From Paenilisteria rustica (GTDB lineage Bacteria; Bacillota; Bacilli; Lactobacillales; Listeriaceae): a stretch of DNA of 64,000 nt. Below the pieces are notes generated by a model. That model ran no database searches, was not told where the DNA came from, and worked only from the letters and a program-made list of their open reading frames with translations. The stretch lies in the NCBI RefSeq assembly GCF_013820765.1, contig NZ_JABJVM010000004.1, forward strand, positions 1 through 64,000, read 5' to 3'. Positions 52,831 through 61,595 of this stretch are shown piece after piece. Position numbers and translations under genes: made by a program. The stretch's first letter is position 1; each line of letters begins with the position of its first letter.

Positions 52831-52900
52831 CCGAGAAGCTATAAATGCTTAGTTCCTAGGCAAAGCCGAGAACCGGAAATGAGCGTTTGTAGCTCCTCGG
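52831..52900. repeat. Structured intergenic repeat, copy 3 (short form)
   Basis: Arms of about 18 bp (52832-52849 and 52882-52899) enclose TTCCTAGGCAAAGCCGAGAACCGG, matching copies 1 and 2 but lacking the middle GCGGA...GTAC hairpin. It lies 5 bp after the malG stop codon, between malG and the DUF1189 gene. Confidence 0.7.
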
Positions 52901-52904
52901 ACGA

Positions 52905-53756
52905 TCAACCTTTTGTTCCGCCGGCAGTAAGTCCCGACACAAAATTCTTTTGCAAGAAGAAGAACAATAGACAAATCGGTAAAGCTGCCAAAATAGCTCC
53001 AGCCGCGAATAGTGCGACTTTTTGTTGTTGAGGATTCGCAATAAAACTTTGCAAACCAACTGCAATCGTCAAATTCTCTGGTGTACGTAATAGAAATTTG
53101 GCAAGTAAAAAATCACCAAATGGCCCCATAAACGCCCACAAAGCTTGAACCGCTATCATTGGTCGCACTAGTGGCAAGATAATCTGACCGAAAATCCGGA
53201 AATGTCCTGCGCCATCAAGTTTGGCCGATTCATCCAAATCTCTCGGTACGGTATCAAAATAACCTTTCATTAGCCAAATATTCATAGGAATCCCACCACC
53301 GATATAGATCAGCGTTAAGAACCAGAATTGATCCAATGCGCCTAGGAGCATCGCTAACACGTAGAATGCTGTCAAAGCTGCCATTGTTGGCACCATCTGA
53401 ATAATCAAGAAGAAAATCAGACTATTTTTGCGTCCTTTAAAACGGTAACGACTATACGTATAACCCGCAATGGTCACGATAGCAACCTGAAAAACCATCG
53501 TTGTAACCGCAATAATCAGCGTATTACGGTACCAATCTAAATACAAGGTGTCATTGAACAGTCTCGCGAAATTATCGAGCGTCCAGCTGTCGCTCCACTC
53601 CAACGTAAATGCCGCGATATTCCCTGGTTTAAAGGCTGATGATGCTGTAATTAAAATAGGATATAAAATCACGATAGATAAAGCTAATAAGAATAAATAC
53701 GTAAAGAATTTTGTCAGGAAATTAGTTGTTCGTTGATCTTTCAAAAATGATTTCAT
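52905..53756 (-). CDS. mdxG: Maltodextrin ABC transporter permease MalG/MdxG
   Basis: A 283-aa permease with six membrane helices and the EAA loop for ATPase contact ([19 protein letters not shown] in part, about 190-210). It pairs with MdxF. No ATPase gene is in this window, so a shared MsmX-like ATPase is expected. It ends in TAGGTKG-like residues just before a structured repeat, and starts 1 bp after the MdxF gene. Confidence 0.93.
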   Translation of the reverse strand: MKSFLKDQRTTNFLTKFFTYLFLLALSIVILYPILITASSAFKPGNIAAFTLEWSDSWTLDNFARLFNDTLYLDWYRNTLIIAVTTMVFQVAIVTIAGYTYSRYRFKGRKNSLIFFLIIQMVPTMAALTAFYVLAMLLGALDQFWFLTLIYIGGGIPMNIWLMKGYFDTVPRDLDESAKLDGAGHFRIFGQIILPLVRPMIAVQALWAFMGPFGDFLLAKFLLRTPENLTIAVGLQSFIANPQQQKVALFAAGAILAALPICLLFFFLQKNFVSGLTAGGTKG

Positions 53757-53757
53757 C

Positions 53758-55062
53758 CTACATCATCCCTTCATTACCAAAGGCATTAGTTTTCTTAAAC
53801 GCAATCATCGATACAGAAATAACAACGATCGATATGAGTAGCGTGACCGCAGCCGCAACCGCATATTGTGGCGACGTCCCAGTCGTTAATTTGTAAATCC
53901 ATGAAATAAGAATATCCGTCGAACCAGCACCTGCGCCGACACTTCCTGGTCCACCTTCATTAAATAGATAAATGATGGAGAAGTTATTGAAGTTAAATGT
54001 ATACTGCGTGATAAATACTGGAGCTGTAACGAATAAAATCATTGGCATTGTAATTTTGCGGAATCGAGAAATCGCACTTGCACCGTCAATTTTTGCCGCT
54101 TCATACAATTCACCTGGGATAGCTTGCAACACCCCGGTTACCATGACGTAAATATATGGGAATCCCAACCAACCTTGAATCGATATCAACGCGATCTTAG
54201 TCCAGAACGGGTCTGTTTTCCAAGCAAGCGACGGAATATCAACAAACGGTAAATGGTTTAAAAGTGGAATAACTTGCATATTGATAGCACCGATACTGTC
54301 ATTAAACATGTTCGAAAAACTCATGATTGTAATAAAAGCTGGTACCGCCCATGGAAGTAAGAAAATAACTCCAAAAAGACGTTTTCCTTTGATAAAACTC
54401 TGATTGGCGACAACCGCTGTAAACACACCAATCACAATTTGTAATGTCGTGGCACAGATCGTCCATACCAACGTCCAAGAAAATACGCTTAAGAATGTAT
54501 CGCGATAAGAGCTAAGGAAGAAAATACTGAAGAAGTTCTTAAAGCCCACCCAATCAATCAGATTTGCTGGTGGAATATGATAAAAATCGTAGTTTGTAAA
54601 AGCCATAAATAGCGTAACTAATACCGGAAAAATAATAACAAATGTCATCACAAGATATGCTGGTAGTGTGAAAAGATATGGAAAACCTTTCTCTACCATA
54701 TTTTTAAGTATATCGATCGTTTTCGTATTAACTGTCTCGCCTAAATTCCACGTTATCGCTACACGTCTCGCATCGAATATATTAATAATATAAAAACCGA
54801 TAAAAAGCACCGTAACAATCAATTGAAGCGTTCCCTCAATCATCAGGAATAACGAGTGATCCACGCCGGGCACAGAGCCAAGTGTAATAAGACCAATAAA
54901 TGCGTTAATACCAACTGCGATAAATTCAATAACAAAAGCAATAAATACGGCGATAAACACAATACCTTTAAAAATTTGCCCATTATAAAATTGACCCAGT
55001 CCTGGAATGATCGATAACAGCGTCGCCTTACGAACATTTTTTATTGGTTGTTCTTTATCCAT
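53758..55062 (-). CDS. mdxF: Maltodextrin ABC transporter permease MalF/MdxF
   Basis: A 434-aa permease with an extended N-terminus ([20 protein letters not shown] in part, two extra helices) before the six-helix transport core, and the EAA loop [19 protein letters not shown] (about 325-343). The extended N-terminus is normal in Firmicute MdxF. It is separated from malE by a gap with a stable hairpin (55098-55160). Confidence 0.93.
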   Translation of the reverse strand: MDKEQPIKNVRKATLLSIIPGLGQFYNGQIFKGIVFIAVFIAFVIEFIAVGINAFIGLITLGSVPGVDHSLFLMIEGTLQLIVTVLFIGFYIINIFDARRVAITWNLGETVNTKTIDILKNMVEKGFPYLFTLPAYLVMTFVIIFPVLVTLFMAFTNYDFYHIPPANLIDWVGFKNFFSIFFLSSYRDTFLSVFSWTLVWTICATTLQIVIGVFTAVVANQSFIKGKRLFGVIFLLPWAVPAFITIMSFSNMFNDSIGAINMQVIPLLNHLPFVDIPSLAWKTDPFWTKIALISIQGWLGFPYIYVMVTGVLQAIPGELYEAAKIDGASAISRFRKITMPMILFVTAPVFITQYTFNFNNFSIIYLFNEGGPGSVGAGAGSTDILISWIYKLTTGTSPQYAVAAAVTLLISIVVISVSMIAFKKTNAFGNEGMM

Positions 55063-55097
55063 CGTGTTATCCCCATTTCTACCTTTTATTTATGTAA

Positions 55098-55160
55098 GTT
55101 TAGGAAGACTTTCAGAGTGTCAACACAAAATCATGGTTGGCACTCTGAAACTCCCAAACT
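55098..55160. terminator. Stable hairpin between malE and malF
   Basis: Arms of 15 bp (55110-55124 and 55136-55150, one G-U) extend outward with further pairing (AGTTTAGGA against CTCCCAAACT). No U-run follows on the minus strand, so it is more likely a 3' mRNA stabilizer or partial terminator that raises binding-protein over permease levels. Confidence 0.7.
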
Positions 55161-55169
55161 CGTTCTTAT

Positions 55170-56435
55170 TTATTTTTGATATTTTTGATCGATATTGTCA
55201 GAGATTACTTTCACAGCATCATTTGCCGACTCTTTTGGTGTTTTATTACCAGAAGCCGCATCAAACATCAAGTTCTCCGCACCTGTCCAAACCTCAGCCA
55301 TTTCTGGAATGTTTGGCATTGGTTGCGCATTCGCGTATTGTGCAATAACAGCCGTTGATAATTCATCTTTCTTAGCCGCTGCAGCATCACGTGATTCATG
55401 ATTTGCCGGTACTTCATTTGTCATTTCATATAACGTATTTTGGTTGTCCGTATTTGTTAGATAATCCACCCATTTTTGAGCGATATCTTTATTTTTAGAG
55501 TAGTTTGAGATAACCCAACCTTTACCACCAGCGAATGGAGAGTAAGGTTTGCCATTATCAAGTGTTGGAATTTCTGCCACACCATAGTTTAGTTTTGCGT
55601 CTTTATAGCTTGCTGCTGACCAAGGGCCACCAATGATCGCACCTGCTTTACCTTTTACAAATTGATCTTGGATAAAGTCATCAGCACTCTTATTATCTTG
55701 CATTCCTTTTGGCCAATAAGTTTGGAACCATTTCGTAGCATATGTGATTCCTTCGATTGAACCTTCATTGTTCAATCCGATGTCTTTTGGATTCGTACCA
55801 TTATCACCAAATACATAGCCACCATAACCAGCTAATAAGCCATATGAGAAGTAGAAATCTGTCCATTTAGCAAGGAAAGCAGTCGATTTCCCTTTCTCAG
55901 TTGCAAAGTTAAAACGTGGATCTTTTGTTAAAGCTTCTAATTCTTTGAACGTAGTTGGTGCTTTGTCTAATAAATCTTTATTGTAATACAGCACAAGCGT
56001 TTCGATAATTGCTGGTGCGCCGTAAACTTTGTCGTCAATCGTCACTTGTTTCACGTCATTATCGTCAAGTTGATCTTTATTTCCCAATTTCACTTCGGCT
56101 AAATGTCCTTGTTGTCCAAGGCTACCGATTCTGTCATACGCTGACATCATTACGTCCGGCGCTGTACCTGCTGGACCGTCTAATGGCAATGCTTCTAGTG
56201 TTTCAAACATGTCTTTTTTCACTACTTTGATTGTTACATCATTATCTTTTTCGAATTTAGATTTGATTTTGTCAATATATTTTGCATAGCCTTCATCCAC
56301 GGAAACCGTTAATGTTTTTTTGCCATCGCTACCTGAACTGCTATCTTTAGATGAACTGCCGCTACCACATGCTGCTAAACTTGCTACTATTACCAAAACC
56401 ATTGCTAATAAGCTAAACTTTTTGAATGAACTCAT
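55170..56435 (-). CDS. mdxE: Maltodextrin-binding lipoprotein MalE/MdxE
   Basis: A 421-aa substrate-binding protein with a lipoprotein signal peptide (LVIVASLAAC, lipidated Cys about 23), a Ser/Gly-rich linker and the type I sugar-binding fold (VGIMEA-like hinge absent; APAIIETLVLYYNKDLLDKAP in part, GGKGWVISNYSKNKD). It sits on the outer face of the membrane and delivers maltodextrin to MdxFG. It has an AGGAGG site, and its promoter carries cre-like and LacI-type sites (56565-56621). Confidence 0.94.
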   Translation of the reverse strand: MSSFKKFSLLAMVLVIVASLAACGSGSSSKDSSSGSDGKKTLTVSVDEGYAKYIDKIKSKFEKDNDVTIKVVKKDMFETLEALPLDGPAGTAPDVMMSAYDRIGSLGQQGHLAEVKLGNKDQLDDNDVKQVTIDDKVYGAPAIIETLVLYYNKDLLDKAPTTFKELEALTKDPRFNFATEKGKSTAFLAKWTDFYFSYGLLAGYGGYVFGDNGTNPKDIGLNNEGSIEGITYATKWFQTYWPKGMQDNKSADDFIQDQFVKGKAGAIIGGPWSAASYKDAKLNYGVAEIPTLDNGKPYSPFAGGKGWVISNYSKNKDIAQKWVDYLTNTDNQNTLYEMTNEVPANHESRDAAAAKKDELSTAVIAQYANAQPMPNIPEMAEVWTGAENLMFDAASGNKTPKESANDAVKVISDNIDQKYQK

Positions 56436-56564
56436 TACCTTTTTTCCTCCTCTTTTGAAAAATTCCTGCGCATCCCCTTAAAAATTATGTTTTGCGCGCT
56501 CCTTTTCCACACCCTAATTTTTATTCTTGGTAAAGCATTGTGAAACAGGTTAACCTCTGACGCT

Positions 56565-56594
56565 ATTATAGGCTGATAACGAAAACGTTTTCAA
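56565..56594 (-). promoter_or_regulatory. malE promoter overlapped by a cre-like site
   Basis: On the minus strand TTGAAA (56594-56589) and TATAAT (56570-56565) are 18 bp apart. TTGAAAACGTTTTCG (56594-56580) fits the cre consensus at 14 of 15 positions and covers the -35, so CcpA binding would block RNA polymerase. Confidence 0.75.
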
Positions 56595-56606
56595 GGTATA
56601 TTTTCG

Positions 56607-56621
56607 TGTTACCGATAACAA
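56607..56621 (-). promoter_or_regulatory. Candidate MdxR/MalR operator at malE
   Basis: TTGTTATCGGTAACA on the minus strand, a near-palindrome of LacI-family type. The identical 15 bp occur at 58554-58568 before the amylase gene. It lies just upstream of the malE -35. Confidence 0.7.
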
Positions 56622-56645
56622 GATTATTGTTACGCTTAAAACAGG

Positions 56646-56687
56646 GGCTATGTGTATGGAATTCCCCTACATCCCGCACATATAGCC
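56646..56687 (-). terminator. Possible terminator between amylase and malE
   Basis: GCTATGTGT (from 56647) can pair with GCACATATAGC (to 56686) with one bulge, and TGTTTTAAG follows on the minus strand. It would separate the amylase transcript from the malE promoter. Confidence 0.5.
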
Positions 56688-56706
56688 AAATTTCATTGTT
56701 ACTTTC

Positions 56707-58482
56707 TTACCCTTCTAAAATAGTAAATGATTTTGCCGCAACTTCTATGTTTTTGGCATCCCCATTCACCCAAACATTCCGAGCTTCATTCTTGATTCCT
56801 AGATCTGCTTTTTGAATCGTTTTCGCTTCACTACCTTGGTTAAAAACAAACGTCAATCGCTTGTCGCCTAACGTTCGTGAAAAAGCAACCAATCGATTTT
56901 CATCATCAACGATATGCCAAACTAAATCGCCGTACGTCAACGTTTTCTGGTTCGCTTTGCGGAACGCTATTAATTTTTTCATGAAAGCTAACATCTCTTT
57001 ATCTTGCTTCGTTTCATCCCATTCCATACATTTACGGCATAGCGGATCGTCCGCACCGTCCATACCAATCTCCGTACCATAATAGATACACGGAGAACCT
57101 GTGTGGGCAAACATGAAAGCAAGCGCTAACTTAGCCTTCTCTTTATCGCCTTCACAACGAGTCAATAAGCGCGCTGTATCATGAGAATCAAGCATATTAA
57201 ACATGACATGATTCACTTGCTCTTGATAGCGCATCAACTGCTCGCTTATCCCCGAAACCATTTTAGTCGGCTTAATCCGCTCCTCCACAAAATTCTCAAT
57301 AATCGTTTGCGTGAATGGATAGTTCATCACAGAATCGAATTCGTCGCCAAGTAACCATAACCACGAGTCATGCCAGATTTCACCGAGAATGTAAATATCC
57401 TCCTTCTCTGCACGTACCGCTTGATTGAACTGCTTCCAAAACGCATGGTCCACTTCATTCGCCACATCCAAACGCCAACCATCAATATCAAATTCTCGAA
57501 CCCAGTAAGTCGCGATATCCAATAAATATTTTTGAACCTCAGGATTTGCTGTATTCAATTTTGGCATATGCATCGTATAAGCAAACGTATCAAACGAAAG
57601 CGTATTCATCCCTTCGATATTCCCATTCTCACCTGGTGTCACAGGGAACGAATGAATGTGGAACCAATCAACAAATTTCGATTTTTCACCGTTTTGCAAC
57701 ACGTCTTGCCACTCCGGAGACTTGTCCCCAATATGATTGAAAACCGCATCCAACATGATTTTAATGCCACGTTTATGCGCTTCTTGCACCAATTTACGGA
57801 ATGTCTCTTTATCTCCAAAATGCGGATCGATTTCAAAATAATTAAGCGTATCATACTTATGATTCGTCGATGCCTCAAACACTGGTGTTAAGTAGATTCC
57901 GTTGATTCCAAGCTCTTCCAAATAATCCAAGTGCCCAATAATTCCAACAATATCTCCACCAAAAAAATCATCACGCCCAGGATCTTTGCTTCCCCAAGGT
58001 AACGCATTCGCTGGTGAAATTTCTGGATTCCCATTATCAAATCGCTCTGGGAAAATCTGATACCAAATCGTTTCTTTCACCCATTCAGGTGCCTGAAAAA
58101 CCTCTGTCTCATGTAAAAACGGGAATTTGAAATAATAATCCATAATAGAACGGTTATCAGGTGTATTGTCGTAGAAACCACGCCCACCATAAAAAACGTC
58201 CTCTCCAACCGTATCTGTTAGAACAAAGCCATATTGCAGTCTACGTTGCTCTGGTTTTATAGCAACCAGCCAATAATCATGCTCTTTTGTCGTCGCAACT
58301 TTCCGAAGCGATGTTTCCTCAGATGCCCAGCCAGTCGTTGTTTGCAAATAAGGATCCGCGGCGATTAATACCACCTCTTTGATATCATCTCGCTTACTTC
58401 TAATCTTGATATGTAACGTTTGCGAATCATAGCCATATGCATAAGAACTGAAAGGCTGATGATAAATTGCTGCTTTTTCCAT
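56707..58482 (-). CDS. Neopullulanase/maltogenic amylase-type alpha-glycosidase (GH13)
   Basis: A 591-aa cytoplasmic GH13 enzyme of the cyclomaltodextrinase/neopullulanase group: N-terminal beta-sandwich domain (about 1-125), then the barrel with DAVFNH, GWRLDVANE (nucleophile Asp), GEIWHD (acid Glu) and NMLDSHDT. It trims imported maltodextrins. Start MEKAAIYHQP at 58482 has AAAGGAGG; the open frame to 58536 lacks one. It corresponds to mdxD of Bacillus. Promoter region carries both operator types. Confidence 0.92.
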   Translation of the reverse strand: MEKAAIYHQPFSSYAYGYDSQTLHIKIRSKRDDIKEVVLIAADPYLQTTTGWASEETSLRKVATTKEHDYWLVAIKPEQRRLQYGFVLTDTVGEDVFYGGRGFYDNTPDNRSIMDYYFKFPFLHETEVFQAPEWVKETIWYQIFPERFDNGNPEISPANALPWGSKDPGRDDFFGGDIVGIIGHLDYLEELGINGIYLTPVFEASTNHKYDTLNYFEIDPHFGDKETFRKLVQEAHKRGIKIMLDAVFNHIGDKSPEWQDVLQNGEKSKFVDWFHIHSFPVTPGENGNIEGMNTLSFDTFAYTMHMPKLNTANPEVQKYLLDIATYWVREFDIDGWRLDVANEVDHAFWKQFNQAVRAEKEDIYILGEIWHDSWLWLLGDEFDSVMNYPFTQTIIENFVEERIKPTKMVSGISEQLMRYQEQVNHVMFNMLDSHDTARLLTRCEGDKEKAKLALAFMFAHTGSPCIYYGTEIGMDGADDPLCRKCMEWDETKQDKEMLAFMKKLIAFRKANQKTLTYGDLVWHIVDDENRLVAFSRTLGDKRLTFVFNQGSEAKTIQKADLGIKNEARNVWVNGDAKNIEVAAKSFTILEG

Positions 58483-58527
58483 AACAAAAAAACCTCCTTT
58501 AATATCTACATCCAAGTTAGCATGCTT

Positions 58528-58542
58528 TGAAAACACTTACAA
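58528..58542 (-). promoter_or_regulatory. cre-like site before the amylase gene
   Basis: TTGTAAGTGTTTTCA on the minus strand agrees with the cre consensus except for T in place of the central C. It lies between the 15-bp operator and the start codon. Confidence 0.5.
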
Positions 58543-58553
58543 TCAATTTTCGC

Positions 58554-58568
58554 TTGTTATCGGTAACA
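58554..58568 (+). promoter_or_regulatory. Candidate MdxR/MalR operator at the amylase gene
   Basis: TTGTTATCGGTAACA, identical to the site at malE but in opposite orientation relative to the gene. It lies 72 bp before the amylase start codon and 172 bp from the LacI-type regulator gene. Confidence 0.7.
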
Positions 58569-58739
58569 GAATGAAAACTTAGCATGAAAAACATGAAGGC
58601 TCACACTCCTCTTGATACTCTAATAAAGCAACTTGATATCAACTATTTCCAAGATCTTAAGCTAAACGGAAGCCAGTTTCGTTACAATCAAGTGCCTCGC
58701 TAGGATCTGGATTCCGAATATTTCTCAATCTATTTTGTT

Positions 58740-59705
58740 CTACTCCCTTCCAATCACCGTTGACCCTCTAATAATCAACTCTGGTGGAAACAAGATTGAC
58801 CCCTGTTTCGCGCCGCCCTCATTAATTTTCTTCAATAATAATTGGGCACACGTTTCCCCCATCTCAATCACTGGCGAGCGAACGGTCGTTATTTTTGGCG
58901 AGGAAATTCTATCTAAGAAAACGCCATCGAATCCTGTCACTGCAACGTCTTCTCCAAATCGCTTGTTCAGCGACATCGCAGCTCGAACGACACCCACAGC
59001 CATACGATCTGACGCACAAATGACAGCTATTGGTTCCTTCACCTTACTCAAAATATCTAGCGCTTTCCTCTCTGCTATCCGTGAACTATTTTTCATGAAA
59101 TAACTCTCTTCTGTCAAATCATGCTCCTTCATCACTTCCGAATATCCTGTGAGTCTAGAACGCATGAACTCTTCCTCTAACAAATTGATGCCAAAAAAAA
59201 TAATATGACGAAAACCAATCTCATACACATGTTTCGTCGCAAGCTCTGCACCTAGCCGATTATCCACATCAATCGCGTCTAAATCACGCCTATTCTCCCC
59301 ATAAGCAATCACTGGTTTTTCCAACCCAGACATCACTTTCTCAATTTCACGATCACGCATTCCTGTAACAATTAGCCCATCATAAGCACCAATATTTTTA
59401 GACTTCTGCGTCACTAATTGTAGTGAATATGAATGCTTATCCAACTCACGACTTATTCCCGTTAGTAAATTCATATAGTAAGGCTCCACCGTATCAATTT
59501 CCTCTAAAATGAGGAATTTAACAACTTGTGTTCGATTTTGCACGAGTGCTCTAGCTGCATAATTTGGAACATATTCCAGTTCTTCCATCGACGTGTATAC
59601 TAATTGTTTCAGTTCATCAGAAACCTGATCCGGATGATTAATAACACGCGATACAGTCATCTTAGAAACATTTGCTTTTTTCGCAACATCAGCTAATGTA
59701 GCCAT
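58740..59705 (-). CDS. LacI-family transcriptional regulator of maltodextrin genes
   Basis: A 321-aa regulator: LacI helix-turn-helix (TLADVAKKANVSKMTVSRVINH in part, residues 3-24) and hinge, then a periplasmic-binding-protein-like sensor domain (DGLIVTGM, AVICASDRMAVG, VAVTGFDGVFLDR). It stands at the head of the maltodextrin cluster, in the place of mdxR/malR. Two identical 15-bp sites at the malE and amylase promoters are its probable targets. Ligand presumably maltose or maltodextrin. Confidence 0.9.
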   Translation of the reverse strand: MATLADVAKKANVSKMTVSRVINHPDQVSDELKQLVYTSMEELEYVPNYAARALVQNRTQVVKFLILEEIDTVEPYYMNLLTGISRELDKHSYSLQLVTQKSKNIGAYDGLIVTGMRDREIEKVMSGLEKPVIAYGENRRDLDAIDVDNRLGAELATKHVYEIGFRHIIFFGINLLEEEFMRSRLTGYSEVMKEHDLTEESYFMKNSSRIAERKALDILSKVKEPIAVICASDRMAVGVVRAAMSLNKRFGEDVAVTGFDGVFLDRISSPKITTVRSPVIEMGETCAQLLLKKINEGGAKQGSILFPPELIIRGSTVIGRE

Positions 59706-59811
59706 CCATATCCTCCCTTACTACTTCTTCTCCACTCAATTGTAGCAGGTTTTTTATAAAAAGGTAGTGTTTTAATTTTCAATAATTCCGCCTAAAAAGC
59801 AATTCTAGCCA

Positions 59812-59848
59812 CAAAAAAAGCATCTCCCTATAGGAAAAATGCTTAGAA
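59812..59848 (-). terminator. Terminator after the small membrane protein gene
   Basis: AAGCAT (59818-59823) pairs with ATGCTT (59839-59844) with an inner CC-TATA-GG pairing; TTTTTTTG follows on the minus strand. Confidence 0.7.
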
Positions 59849-59858
59849 TGTATGTAAT

Positions 59859-60101
59859 CTATCTTTTTGGTACCGTTATAACTTTTTTTACAGTGCGATG
59901 TTCCTTCCAATTGTGAAAGAAGCGTACACACCATTTAATTCCAATCACAAGCCAGCCACATACAGTACCAGTCAGAATCGCAATTAGCCCCACAATGAGA
60001 AAGCCAGCGACAGGAGAAACAAGACCACTAATAGCAGCAATACCAAGAATAAATACAACAATCATCGGAATAACAAAATACCGTATCTCATGATCCCCCA
60101 C
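59859..60101 (-). CDS. Small two-TM membrane protein
   Basis: An 80-aa protein with two hydrophobic segments (about 9-28 and 30-56) and a basic cytoplasmic tail (FFHNWKEHRTVKKVITVPKR in part). Start is GTG at 60101 with AAAGGAG 8 nt upstream. It lies between the LacI regulator and the arginase-family gene and has its own terminator. Function unknown. The 233-bp upstream gap is AT-rich. Confidence 0.6.
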   Translation of the reverse strand: MGDHEIRYFVIPMIVVFILGIAAISGLVSPVAGFLIVGLIAILTGTVCGWLVIGIKWCVRFFHNWKEHRTVKKVITVPKR

Positions 60102-60334
60102 ATCAAGCGCTCCTTTGCAAACATAATACTGTAACTAGACTTTTGTACCTAAATCTTAGTTCCAGTATACTCCCAAAAATCACTTTTTTCAACACGTACA
60201 ACGCTTACATTTACGGTGTTCTTAAAAATTTAATTCCTCGCCCACTCATTGGTATCACTCATTTCCATTGAAATCTGCTTATTTTTTTACATAAAAGAAA
60301 TATTTGTCTACAAATTGTAATACTTATTTCAGCT

Positions 60335-61234
60335 TCAAAAATGGTCTATTTGCATATTTTTTACTTGGAAATACTCTTCTAAAAGAGATACGACGAACTG
60401 TGATGTTTTATTTTTATCATCATTTAGTGGGTTTATTCCAACAAAAGTCATGGCATCAATTTTATCACTTAACGCCAAATTTTTCATAAAGTAACGAATT
60501 TCTCGCCAATAAATTCCGCCTTGAGAGATGAAGTCCGTTCCCGGCGTAAATTCGGGATCAATGGCGTCTACGTCTAAAACTAGATGAACATTTCCATCCT
60601 GCTTAGCCAACCACTGAATAATTTCATCTGTTACCATCGCAAATCCCATTCTATCTATCGTTGTCATCTCGTAATGAAGAATTCCTTCTTCCTCAATCAC
60701 CCTTAATTCATCGTAATCAATCCGCCTTGTGCCAACAATACAAACGTTATCCCCAGATACAAAACGATGATTCATAATAGCTCCAAGTTCTGCAGGGCCT
60801 CTCCCAATAACAGTCGCCATCACATTATGACATAAATTATCTTGCTTTAACTCCCGCCCCATATCTGCATGTGCATTCACCCAGATAACCGTCCGCTCTA
60901 TCTCCTCGTCTTCCATACCAGCGATGGAACTAAGCGATATCAGTTGATCGCCGCCAAACACAATCGGTATGCCTCCCTCTACTTTCATATCCACGACAAT
61001 CTCTCTCAGCTCTTTCAATTTATATGTAATCGCTTTCAAATCCTTCGATTTCAAAATGGCTTCTTGTTCCATATCCGTGAAGAAAGCCATATTGTGATAA
61101 TCTTTAACCACATCCACCAGCTTTTCTAACATGCCCATAACACCCGTATATCTCATTGCATATGGCGCTAATGCCACTCCTTGCCGCTCCTCATGAAACA
61201 TCCAAGGTACACCGAGGATCCCGATTTTCTTCAT
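60335..61234 (-). CDS. Arginase/ureohydrolase-family protein with altered metal ligands
   Basis: A 299-aa protein with the arginase fold: three motif regions in normal order and spacing, GGDQ (about 95), VNAHADMG (about 120) and LDVDAIDP (about 224), followed by FISQGGIYWRE. In active arginases these read GGDH, DAHxD and DVDxxDP. Here the first-motif His is Gln and the first Asp of the second motif is Asn, so two of six manganese ligands are changed. The other four remain. It may bind one metal, have another activity or be regulatory. ATG 61234 is preferred over a GTG three codons upstream because of the AGGTGG site. Confidence 0.85.
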   Translation of the reverse strand: MKKIGILGVPWMFHEERQGVALAPYAMRYTGVMGMLEKLVDVVKDYHNMAFFTDMEQEAILKSKDLKAITYKLKELREIVVDMKVEGGIPIVFGGDQLISLSSIAGMEDEEIERTVIWVNAHADMGRELKQDNLCHNVMATVIGRGPAELGAIMNHRFVSGDNVCIVGTRRIDYDELRVIEEEGILHYEMTTIDRMGFAMVTDEIIQWLAKQDGNVHLVLDVDAIDPEFTPGTDFISQGGIYWREIRYFMKNLALSDKIDAMTFVGINPLNDDKNKTSQFVVSLLEEYFQVKNMQIDHF

Positions 61235-61381
61235 CCCATCCACCTACTCTACCTATTATTACCTTACATTCTATCATAAGTACTGCCTTTTCAAAAATAT
61301 AAAACTTTTTATTTCTAGTTAAATTTGTATTTTAGTAACCATTTATGCCCTGAAAAGACGTTTTTCTTCTTAGACTAAAAT

Positions 61382-61420
61382 GCAATTTCACTCTAAAAAA
61401 TGGCTTCAAATTGCTTTTTT
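61382..61420 (+). terminator. Terminator-like hairpin on the plus strand
   Basis: GCAATTT (61382-61388) pairs with AAATTGC (61408-61414), followed by TTTTTT. No plus-strand gene lies upstream; it may end an antisense or unannotated transcript, or be a weak feature in an AT-rich gap. Confidence 0.4.
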
Positions 61421-61508
61421 ACTGCTTTTACACTTACCAACTTATTTGTTAGGATGATGTTAGTCCTCCTGTACAAGCTTTCTGTATGGTAGCGAATTGT
61501 TAAGAACA

Positions 61509-61591
61509 GGCGAAGAGATGACACGCTCCCCCCTTTTATTCCTAGGAGTTCCCCCAGAATTTTATAGGTTTAATCGTGGCATCTCTTTGCC
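61509..61591. other. Long hairpin element just downstream of kimA
   Basis: GGCGAAGAGATG (61509-61520) pairs with CATCTCTTTGCC (61580-61591), one mismatch, and CACG (61522-61525) with CGTG (61575-61578). The loop carries C-rich blocks and CTAGGAG. It begins 4 bp after the kimA stop codon. It lacks a U-run, so it is not a plain terminator. No known riboswitch class was recognised. The rest of 61244-61508 is AT-rich. Confidence 0.5.
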
Positions 61592-61595
61592 ATTT

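Noticed and set aside
60190-60215. cre-like TGTAAGCGTTGTAC upstream of the 80-aa membrane protein
   Set aside because: It fails at several fixed positions of the consensus and the gene has no evident link to sugar use.
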